Source: Acidobacteriaceae bacterium | GTDB taxonomy: Bacteria > Acidobacteriota > Terriglobia > Bryobacterales > Bryobacteraceae | Assembly: GCA_019239585.1 (NCBI GenBank) | Contig: JAFAZU010000145.1 | Location: 1 to 7,512 of the forward strand | Direction: 5' to 3' | Length of the DNA stretch: 7,512 nucleotides | In this document: piece after piece, positions 1-5,140 of the stretch | Numbering within the stretch: position 1 is the first letter of the stretch | Layout: each line of letters begins with the position of its first letter | Notes under the pieces: generated by a model | The model's database searches: none | Seen by the model: the letters and a program-made list of their open reading frames with translations, nothing else | What the model was told of the DNA's origin: nothing | Translations under genes and position numbers: made by a program

Positions 1-89
1 CACAGGATCTTGTAACGATACTTCGTGATCCATACCAAGTGATATTTGATATCGCACAACGCGTGCCCGCTCTGTCGATATTCGGCCAT
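1..89 (-). CDS. tnpA: IS200/IS605-type Y1 transposase TnpA, 5' end only (cut by window edge)
   Basis: Read on the minus strand from an ATG at 89-87, the frame is open to the window edge and gives 29 codons. The product begins MAEYRQSGHALCDIKYHLVW and continues ITKYRYKIL. The DIKYHLVW-TKYRYK block is the conserved first beta-strand region of IS200/IS605 TnpA, the small HUH-type single-strand transposase that uses a catalytic tyrosine. The HUH motif and the tyrosine lie further downstream in this family, outside the window, so activity cannot be judged. A short purine stretch (GGGGA) lies directly upstream of the start. A hairpin typical of the left end of such elements sits 32 bp upstream of the start codon. 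The family call is from motif recognition; I am confident of it despite the short length. Confidence 0.82.
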   Translation of the reverse strand, partial: MAEYRQSGHALCDIKYHLVWITKYRYKIL

Positions 90-121
90 TCCCCATTCTC
101 GTAGAGAATTGCTCAAAGCTG

Positions 122-137
122 ACCGCCTAAAGGCGGT
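122..137 (-). repeat. Hairpin, probable left-end (LE) structure of the IS200/IS605 element
   Basis: A perfect 6-bp stem (ACCGCC/GGCGGT) closes a 4-nt loop, TAAA on the plus strand and TTTA on the minus strand. IS200/IS605 transposases recognise subterminal hairpins at their ends, with the left-end hairpin upstream of tnpA. This one lies 32 bp upstream of the tnpA start, in the right place. The exact cleavage site cannot be fixed from one end. An alternative is a piece of IS110 5' noncoding sequence, because the IS110 fragment starts only about 48 bp away on the other side. Confidence 0.55.
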
Positions 138-184
138 GGGTTAAACCGGGCGATGGAAACTAAACAATATCCAGTCGGCCTACT

Positions 185-456
185 ATGGGAGTCGATCTGG
201 GCGATAAGCGCAGTCACCTTTGCACGCTCGATGCTGCTGGGCAGGTTATTAGCGAGAGCACCATTCCCACCAGCCCTAGCGCATTTCGAAAACACTTCTT
301 GTCTTTGCCTTCGGCGTTGGTGGTGCTCGAAGTGGGGCCGCACTCCCGCTGGGCGAGCGAGTTGCTGGCTGGCCGGCCTGGGACACGAGGTTCTGGTAGC
401 GAACGCCGGCAAAATCTCGTTGATTCATCAGAGTGATCGCAAGAACGACCGGGCTC
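185..456 (+). pseudogene. IS110-family transposase, N-terminal fragment, frameshifted and interrupted by the IS256 element
   Basis: The reading from ATG 185 starts MGVDLGDKRSHLCTLDAAG, the first strand of the IS110 RuvC-like DEDD domain with its first acidic residue (D4). A second conserved acidic residue follows in VVLEVGPHSRW (E49). At 365-372 the sequence CTGGCTGG looks like a 4-bp tandem duplication. Removing one copy restores LAGLGHEVLVANAGKISLI followed by the conserved SDRKNDRA block. Similarity stops at about 455, where the IS256-family element begins, so the second aspartate of the DxxD pair and the whole C-terminal serine domain are missing. A family member is usually 300-400 aa; about 90 remain. 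It cannot be functional. The start is chosen on homology: an in-frame stop lies at 161-163 and no clear ribosome-binding site is seen. Confidence 0.85.
449..456. repeat. Left copy of probable target-site duplication of the IS256-family element
   Basis: CCGGGCTC lies directly outside the left end of the element. The sequence directly outside the right end (1777-1784) is CCGGGCCC, a 7 of 8 match. IS256-family insertions generate 8-9 bp duplications, so the size fits. The one mismatch agrees with an old insertion. Confidence 0.6.
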
Positions 457-473
457 AGAGGGTATAAAAAAGA

Positions 474-484
474 TTGTGTAAACG
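474..484 (+). repeat. Left inverted-repeat core of the IS256-family element
   Basis: TTGTGTAAACG here is the exact reverse complement of CGTTTACACAA at 1752-1762. It is the best conserved part of the terminal inverted repeat; the outer bases are less well conserved apart from GGGT. Confidence 0.8.
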
Positions 485-523
485 GTTTTTCTCACGAGAA
501 GAAAGAGAGACTGAGAAGAACCG

Positions 524-1727
524 ATGGAAGTTGACAAGGAAGTGATTGACAAGCTGCTGGTCAACTATCAAAAGCCGGAAGATATTGTGGGCGCAAACGG
601 GCTGCTGAAGCAGTTAACCAAAGCTCTCGTAGAACGCGCCATGGAAGCTGAGCTGACCACGCACCTGGGCTATGGAAAGCATGACCCGGCGGGATACGGC
701 AGCGGCAACAGCCGGAATGGGGCCAGTAAAAAAGCTGAAAGGAGACTTTGGCGAAATCGACATCGCCGTGCCGCGCGACCGCAAAGCCAGCTTCGAGCCG
801 CAGATTGTGCCGAAAGGACAAACGCGCTTTACCGGTTTTGATGACAAGAGCCTGTCGCTGTATGCGCGCGGCATGACCACGCGCGACATTCAGGGCCATT
901 TAGAAGAAATGTATGGTGTCGAGGTCAGCCCGACGTTAATTTCAAACGTGACCGAGGCGGTGCTGGAGGAAGTAAGGAACTGGCAGAACCGGCCGCTCGA
1001 TCCACTGTATCCGATCGTGTATTTAGATGCGCTGATGGTCAAGGTACGTGACAACGGCGTGGTCCAGAACCGAGCCGTCTACGTCGCTTTAGGGGTACCC
1101 GCGAAGGACGCAAGGAAGTGCTGGGGTTGTGGAGTTCTGCACATGAAGGAGCGAAGTTTTGGTTGCAGGTCCTGACCGAGTTAAAGAACCGGGGACTGCA
1201 GGATATCTTCATCGCCTGTGTGGACGGGCTGAAAGGGTTTCCACAAGCGATGGAGACGGTGTGTCCGCAAACCACTGTCCAGTTGTGCATCGTGCCTCTA
1301 GTCCGGGGCAGCCTGCAATATGTGAATGGGAGAGAGCGCCGCGCGGTGGCGCAGGATTGGCGAACCATCTACCAAGCGACGACGGTCGAGGCGGCCGAAC
1401 AAGAGCGGGAACTCTTTGCTGCCCGCTGAGATGGCAAGTATCCCATCATCAGCGCCTTGTGGCGCAGACACTGGGAACAGGTCACGCCCTTGTTTGCTTT
1501 TCCGCCCGCGATTCGGAAAATCGTTTATACGACCAATGCCGTGGAATCGTTACACATGAGCTTGCGGAAAATCATCAAGACACGCGGTTCGTTTCCGAGC
1601 GATGAAGCTGCTGTACTTGGCTTTGCGCAACGTTTCAAAACGATGGGGTTTGCTGCCGAACTGGAAGCAGGCCCTCAACCGTTTCGCCCTTCTGTGGGAA
1701 GCGCGCTTCCCACAGAAAGCTTTGTAA
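524..1727 (+). pseudogene. IS256-family DDE transposase, four lesions
   Basis: The protein can be followed from MEVDKEVIDKLL to the C-terminal LLWEARFPQKAL and its TAA at 1725-1727, about 400 aa, full family length. The lesions, in order, are these. An extra A in the run at 728-733 breaks the frame between NSRNGASKK and LKGDFGEIDI. One base is missing at about 1098-1099, between VALGV and REGRKEVLGLW. A TGA at 1427-1429 stands where AAR-W-DGKYP is expected (Trp to stop). About 11 bp are missing at about 1605, between FPSDE and KLLYLALRNV. The DDE triad is still visible: Asp at 1026-1028 (VYLDALMVK), Asp at 1223-1225 (CVDGLKGF) and Glu at 1544-1546 (TTNAVESLH). IS256 transposases are normally read from one uninterrupted frame, and none of the breaks has the geometry of a -1 slippery site, so this is decay. 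Confidence 0.9.
1690..1717. repeat. Perfect 28-bp palindrome near the 3' end of the IS256 transposase gene
   Basis: The half-site TTCTGTGGGAAGCG is followed immediately by its exact reverse complement. In single-stranded or transcribed form it would make a stable stem with a very small loop. It lies within the codons for LLWEARFPQ, and no T-run follows, so it is not a classical intrinsic terminator. It could hinder transcription or translation running through the element end, but that is inference. Confidence 0.9.
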
Positions 1728-1751
1728 GCAATAAATCATGTAGGAGAAATT

Positions 1752-1762
1752 CGTTTACACAA
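1752..1762 (-). repeat. Right inverted-repeat core of the IS256-family element
   Basis: CGTTTACACAA is the reverse complement of the left core at 474-484. It lies 24 bp after the ancestral transposase stop codon. Confidence 0.8.
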
Positions 1763-1776
1763 AACACTTGACCCTA

Positions 1777-1784
1777 CCGGGCCC
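1777..1784. repeat. Right copy of probable target-site duplication of the IS256-family element
   Basis: CCGGGCCC directly follows the right end and matches the left flank CCGGGCTC at 7 of 8 positions. Confidence 0.6.
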
Positions 1785-2043
1785 CCCGGACGTACAACAC
1801 CAGAACAGTGCTTACCTCAACCGCCGGATCGAACAGGACCATCGAGGAATCCAACAGCGCTACGACCCCACACTCGGCTTTGGGGCTTTCCGTTCTGCGC
1901 AACACTTCTGTTCCGCCTTTGACGAAATTCGAACATACTTTCGTCCGCGTCGCCGACGCAAACAGTTCGTTTCCCTCGTTCGTCAACGGCAGTTGTTTGT
2001 GACGAGAGTCCAAGTTCTCTAAGCCAGTTTCCTGGCTCATTGA
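1785..2043 (+). pseudogene. IS6-like transposase, C-terminal remnant (copy 1)
   Basis: The frame that ends at the TAA at 2020-2022 carries the end of a DDE transposase: LNRRIEQDHRGIQQRY, LGFGAF, FDEIRTYFRPRRRRKQFVSL. The RIEQDH block holds the last catalytic glutamate of the IS6-type domain and is followed by the usual basic segment. The first two catalytic aspartates and the whole N-terminus are absent, since the fragment starts directly at the IS256 target duplication. The TAA seems premature: reading on gives ASFLAH and a TGA at 2041-2043, and copy 2 has EASFLAA in the same place, so a GAA to TAA change is likely. The nearby end motif (2093-2114) marks the right end of the element. The family call rests on motifs; a related unclassified IS group is possible. 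Confidence 0.75.
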
Positions 2044-2092
2044 CAAACCGATGAAACAGCTCCCTTACGCCACCGTGCCTCATGCGCTTTAA

Positions 2093-2114
2093 TGCCGCCA
2101 GTCCTGACAGTTTC
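2093..2114 (+). repeat. End motif of IS6-like copy 1 (direct repeat with 2323-2344)
   Basis: This 22-bp block begins TGCCGCCAGTCCTGACAG. It matches 2323-2344 at 20 of 22 positions. It lies 49 bp after the ancestral stop of copy 1, almost the same spacing as in copy 2. Its position and conservation suggest that it is the right terminal sequence of the insertion element. Confidence 0.7.
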
Positions 2115-2116
2115 CT

Positions 2117-2272
2117 TTTCCCTCTGCTCGGCGATTCTGTCACGTGCTCGAAGAGATCCGGCAGTATTTTCGTCCGCGCCGGAAACGAAAGCAGTTCGTC
2201 TCTCTAGCTCGTGGCCGACAGCAGTTTGTGAAGAAAGTGCGTGTGCTCGAAGCAAGCTTTCTCGCAGCTTAA
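2117..2272 (+). pseudogene. IS6-like transposase, C-terminal remnant (copy 2)
   Basis: This is a 51-codon tail that ends at the TAA at 2270-2272. It reads FPSARRFCHVLEEIRQYF, then RPRRKRKQFVSLARGRQQFV and KKVRVLEASFLAA. It is clearly related to the tail of copy 1 (QKR-rich segment RPRR-KQFVSL shared) but differs at many positions, so it is a sister element and not a recent duplicate. There is no start and none of the catalytic region. It begins within a few bases of the copy 1 end motif, as expected if copy 1 had inserted into the transposase gene of copy 2 and the left parts of both were later lost. Confidence 0.72.
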
Positions 2273-2322
2273 CTCAATCTGCAGTAAGTCCAACGACGCC
2301 CAAGAGCAGCTTCGTAAACCAG

Positions 2323-2344
2323 TGCCGCCAGTCGTGACACTTTC
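2323..2344 (+). repeat. End motif of IS6-like copy 2 (direct repeat with 2093-2114)
   Basis: This block begins TGCCGCCAGTCGTGACAC, 50 bp after the stop of copy 2. The two differences from the other copy are C/G swaps. It probably marks the right edge of the whole insertion-sequence pile; the 90 bp from here to the next gene show no recognisable element. Confidence 0.7.
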
Positions 2345-2434
2345 GCGGCGCTGAGCCGGGTGACCGGCCAGCCATCTTTTTGAACATTCCACGGCGGCGC
2401 TGGCATCCAAGGCACAAGAGCGTCAACCACTAGC

Positions 2435-3202
2435 ATGCCCAACCGATCAGAGCTAACACATGTCGGACGCTACGTCCTGTCCTTTACCCTGGGGGGCCTG
2501 CTCGTTTCGGCTTTCTCGTGGGGCCAGCAGTCGACTCCCGAAACGCCTCCTGCCCCCGGCACGATCCGCCCGCCCGAGGCCCCCAAGAGGGCGAACCCTC
2601 CGGAACCGGTACCCAAGCGGATTTTCGGAATTGTTCCGAACTTTCGAACCTTTCCCCGTCTGCTTCCTTATCAGCCCCTCACCACACCGCAGAAGTTCAA
2701 AATCGCGAGCCAGGATTCCTTTGACCGCGGTACGTTCGTGCTGGCCGCTGCCTTCGCCGGCGAGGGCCAGCTGACCCGGTCCAACCCCTCGTTCGGCAGC
2801 GGTGCCACGGCTTACGGCCGCTACTTGGGGACGGCCTATGCGGATTTCGTGATCGGGGATTTCATGACGGAGGCGATCTATCCCTCCCTTCTTCGGCAAG
2901 ACCCACGTTATTTCCGGCGCGGTCAGGGAAGCGGGCTTTCCCGGTTCGGCTATGCGATGGGGCAGCTGTTCTGGACGCGTACGGATCGCGGCGGCACGCA
3001 ATTCAACTATTCCGAAGTATGCGGCAATGCCAGCGCCGTGGCACTCTCGAACGCCTACTATCCCGAAAATCGGAACGCCCCCGACGCGCTGATCAAACTC
3101 GGCACCCAACTGGGAGTCGACATGGCAGCCAACATCTTAAAAGAGTTTTCCCCGGACCTCTATCATCACTTCTCTCGCAAACATCGATCCGAGCATCGCT
3201 AG
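2435..3202 (+). CDS. Secreted hypothetical protein, acidobacterial-type
   Basis: The predicted protein has 255 aa. Residues 1-31 look like an export signal: a basic start (RSELTHVGR), a hydrophobic core YVLSFTLGGLLVSAFSW, then polar QQ. A proline-rich linker follows at about 35-62 (PETPPAPGTIRPPEAP). The rest is a folded domain with conserved-looking blocks FKIASQDSFDRGTF, SLLRQDPRYFRRGQG and QFNYSEVCGNASAVALSNAYYP. I recognise this block order from secreted proteins of unknown function that are frequent in Acidobacteriota; the reaction or role is unknown. The ATG at 2435 is the only start codon that keeps the signal peptide; an in-frame stop lies at 2381-2383, and no strong ribosome-binding site is visible. 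The next gene starts 38 bp after the stop, so the two may be co-transcribed. Its full-length frame contrasts with the decayed sequence on both sides. Confidence 0.82.
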   Translation: MPNRSELTHVGRYVLSFTLGGLLVSAFSWGQQSTPETPPAPGTIRPPEAPKRANPPEPVPKRIFGIVPNFRTFPRLLPYQPLTTPQKFKIASQDSFDRGTFVLAAAFAGEGQLTRSNPSFGSGATAYGRYLGTAYADFVIGDFMTEAIYPSLLRQDPRYFRRGQGSGLSRFGYAMGQLFWTRTDRGGTQFNYSEVCGNASAVALSNAYYPENRNAPDALIKLGTQLGVDMAANILKEFSPDLYHHFSRKHRSEHR

Positions 3203-3240
3203 TGCCGAGGAACGGAAGGCGGCGGCACGTACGATAAAGA

Positions 3241-4177
3241 GTGGCCTATTCTCGACGGGCTTGGGTGATCCTGGCCTTCTTAGTTCTTGGTCTCCAGCGC
3301 AAGAGCTTCCTTCCTTTCGAACCGAGGTCACTCTGGTGAATATCACGGCCGTGGTTCGGTCTCAGCAAGGAGAACTGATGGATCAATTGACCCAGGATGA
3401 TTTTGAGGTGCTCGAGGATGGAGTGCCCCAAAAGATCCAATTCTTCGCACGGAAAACCGAACTACCGTTGAGCGTGGGGATTCTGGTGGACAGCAGCGAC
3501 AGCCAAAAGCCGTTCCTGAAGCAGCCTTATCGCGACCTCTCGATCTTTCTCGAACAGGTTCTTCGGCCGTCCGATCAGGCCTTTGTCGTGTGCTTTGACA
3601 ACCACCTCTGGCGGGTGAGCAACCCCACTTCGTCCATGCTAACGATCAGCCTCAGTTTACAGCGCTTTGCCAGGGGAGATCGTCGCGTTCCGGAACTTGG
3701 TCCACACGAAACGCGCGAGCTGGGAACGGCCCTGTACGACGCACTGTATTTCTCCGTGACCGAGAAACTCGACCGGGCGGGAGAACGGTGCCGCGCGCTT
3801 CTCGTGTTCAGCGATGGGGAGGAAAACTCCAGCGAGCACGATTTGCTGGATGCTATCGCCGTCGCGCAACAGACGAATACCCTGATCTACAGCATCCGGT
3901 ACACCCACCAAGAGCGGGGCGCATGAAGCGCCCGCAATAAATATGGGAGGCGTGTCTTGCGGCACTTGGCAGCCAGACGGGGGCCGCCGAGTTCGATGGG
4001 CTGGTCGTGGGCTTGCCCACAGTGTTTTCCCAAATCGGGGCCGAACTTCGTTCTCTATACGACATTGGCTATCTCTCCACCCATGATCCACACGAGGAGA
4101 ACTTCCGAAAAGGCACCATCCGATGTCACCGAGCCAATGCCGTCGTGCGCTCGAAACCCGGATACTATCCCCAATAA
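3241..4177 (+). pseudogene. VWFA-related acidobacterial-type protein, two frameshifts and one in-frame stop
   Basis: The reconstructed product is about 310 aa. From GTG 3241 an export signal reads VAYSRRAWVILAFLVLGLQ. A base is missing at about 3295-3296; after it the frame continues AQELPSFRTEVTLVNITAVV. A von Willebrand A domain follows, with an intact metal-site motif DSSDS encoded at 3489-3503. An in-frame TGA at 3924-3926 separates YTHQERGA from SARNKYGRRVLRHLA. A second missing base at about 3971 then leads to SQTGAAEFDGL, LRSLYDIGYLS and the typical end VVRSKPGYYPQ, with TAA at 4175-4177. The domain order and C-terminal wording match the acidobacterial VWFA-related family (TIGR03436-like), whose role is not established; the members are usually exported. 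If the lesions are real, only truncated products could be made. Sequencing error is an alternative, but an in-frame stop together with two indels favours decay. Confidence 0.85.
3917..3933. repeat. Small GC-rich hairpin around the in-frame TGA of the VWFA gene
   Basis: GGGCGC and GCGCCC form a perfect 6-bp stem with a 5-nt loop ATGAA that contains the in-frame TGA. This is probably coincidental in GC-rich coding sequence, but it is noted because the stop is otherwise unexplained. Confidence 0.5.
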
Positions 4178-4406
4178 TGCGACCAGTTGTATTCGAAAAC
4201 TCGGGCGCGTTGCCTTGACTCCTCGTGTAAGGCCCTGCGCCGAGACGAATGCAAAATTTCCCCTTTGCCAGACAAAGCGATCCTGGAACGTTTGTAAGCC
4301 ATTGATTCTGTGTTCGCTCCCCGCTTCGAAAGAGACAAATTCTCCCTTAGCGTCGGCAACTTGAGTACACGAGCAAATTCAAGCCCTACAGTCATTTACA
4401 AATCCT
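4178..4406. other. 229-bp gap without a recognisable gene
   Basis: This stretch lies between the end of the VWFA gene and the oxidase remnant. None of the short open frames in it resembles a family I know, and I see no tRNA or IS end. One stem-loop can be drawn at 4204-4241: GGCGC/GCGCC outside, a small internal loop, then GCCTT/AAGGC closing a 12-nt loop. No T-run follows, so a terminator is not supported. The oxidase similarity begins shortly after this stretch without its first half, so a deletion or recombination junction probably lies in it or just after it. Confidence 0.5.
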
Positions 4407-5042
4407 ATGGTGGAATTTTGCGCTGATCTCGGCTTGGGGCGCCTATACGGAACGGCATGGTCCTACAATCGATACGGAGCCAACCGCCTCCGGGGCATTT
4501 TTCAAGTGCCGTTCCATGCTCCCACTCATCCCTACCATGGCCAGGTCATGCATATGGATGTTTCCCCCATACCGTTGGATGGAGGCAAGGCTCCCGACGC
4601 GAAACATGTGGTTGGAATGGGCTGGTCTTGTCAGAAGCAAATCCGTTTCGAGGATTGTGTTCAATTCTCAGAAACGGAGCGGGACTATTTCGGAATGCCG
4701 AAGATGCACATCGAGTATGAAGTAACGCCCTCTGACCAACACGATATGGCTGAAGCGGCGAAAGAGCAGGCACGCGCCGGAGCAGCATTGGGAACCCCGG
4801 TTTTTAGCGATGAGCCGCTTCTAGTGCCGCCGGGCACTTCCTTGCACTACCAGGGTTCTGTCCGCATGGGCGCAACTAACGACGGGTACTGTGTTTGTGA
4901 TTCCCACTCGCGAGTATGGGGTTTCAATAATCTGTACGTTGGCGGCAATGGCGTGATTCCGACGGCGACCGCTTGCAATCCCACTCTTACGAGCGTTGCA
5001 TTGGCGGTACACGCGTGCCGTGAGATCGAGGAAAGCTTCTAA
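4407..5042 (+). pseudogene. GMC oxidoreductase, C-terminal part (pyranose 2-oxidase / C-glycoside 3-oxidase-like), FAD-binding half missing
   Basis: The 211-codon frame matches the C-terminal substrate-side domain of GMC flavoenzymes. Visible blocks are MPKMHIEYEVT (98-107), GTSLHYQGSVRMG (143-155), DSHSRVWGFNNLYVGGNGVI (165-184), PTATACNPTLTSVALAVHAC (185-204). His147 (codon 4845-4847) and Asn191 (4977-4979) correspond to the His/Asn pair that takes part in sugar oxidation in pyranose 2-oxidase. The wording is closest to pyranose 2-oxidase and its bacterial relatives, some of which oxidise C3 of the sugar in C-glycosides. Family members have about 500-600 residues, with an N-terminal GxGxxG Rossmann fold; it is absent here, and no piece of it is seen upstream. 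The ATG at 4407 is therefore probably only a chance start. Without FAD binding it cannot work as an oxidase. A separate stand-alone C-terminal subunit is conceivable but unlikely. It lies 98 bp before the dioxygenase gene on the same strand. Confidence 0.82.
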
Positions 5043-5140
5043 AATCGCCAACGCCGATAGCAAGTATGACGACAAAGATTAGCTGAAAAGGCCCGAAAAC
5101 CGCTACAGTAATCTTATTCAGTTTCCAGAAAGAGAAAGAG

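Larger units (their letters stand above)
457..1776 (+). mobile_element. Decayed IS256-family insertion sequence, near full length
   Basis: The element is about 1.32 kb, the usual IS256 size. Its ends are imperfect inverted repeats. The left end contains GGGT at 460-463 and TTGTGTAAACG at 474-484. The right end, read on the minus strand, contains TAGGGT (1776-1771) and TTGTGTAAACG (1762-1752). Both are followed by a T-rich stretch ending in CTC, with a one-base offset. Probable 8-bp target duplications flank it (449-456 and 1777-1784). It carries one transposase gene with four inactivating lesions. It sits inside an IS110 transposase fragment on its left and abuts an IS6-like fragment on its right. 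The terminal 10-15 bp are assigned from the symmetry and the target repeat, so each boundary may be off by one or two bases. Confidence 0.82.

Noticed and set aside
728..737. A-run in the IS256 gene as a programmed frameshift site
   Set aside because: The shift needed is +1 relative to the upstream frame, while A-run slippery sites in transposases normally give -1. IS256 transposases are made from one frame, and three more lesions follow.
1427..1429. TGA read as tryptophan (alternative genetic code)
   Set aside because: The TGA stands where Trp is expected, but TGG is the normal Trp codon throughout the intact genes, TGA ends the dioxygenase gene, and the IS256 gene has other lesions.
1..2344. 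CRISPR array or defence island
   Set aside because: No regularly spaced repeats exist. The only near-identical repeats are two IS end motifs 230 bp apart and the IS256 ends.
2453..3109. Long minus-strand open frame opposite the secreted protein gene
   Set aside because: It is an antisense shadow of GC-rich coding sequence. The plus strand has a signal peptide and recognisable family blocks, and the minus-strand product resembles nothing.
3917..3970. Selenocysteine insertion at the TGA of the VWFA gene
   Set aside because: A small hairpin surrounds the TGA, but a bacterial SECIS lies just downstream of the codon, the family has no known selenocysteine here, and two frameshifts also break the gene.
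4178..4406. Degenerate tRNA or integrase attachment site in the gap
   Set aside because: I looked for a T-loop, an acceptor stem and a CCA end and found none that fit together.
5043..5140. Promoter between the oxidase remnant and the dioxygenase gene
   Set aside because: The 98-bp gap could hold one, and TACAGT-like boxes can be found, but no well-spaced -35/-10 pair is convincing.
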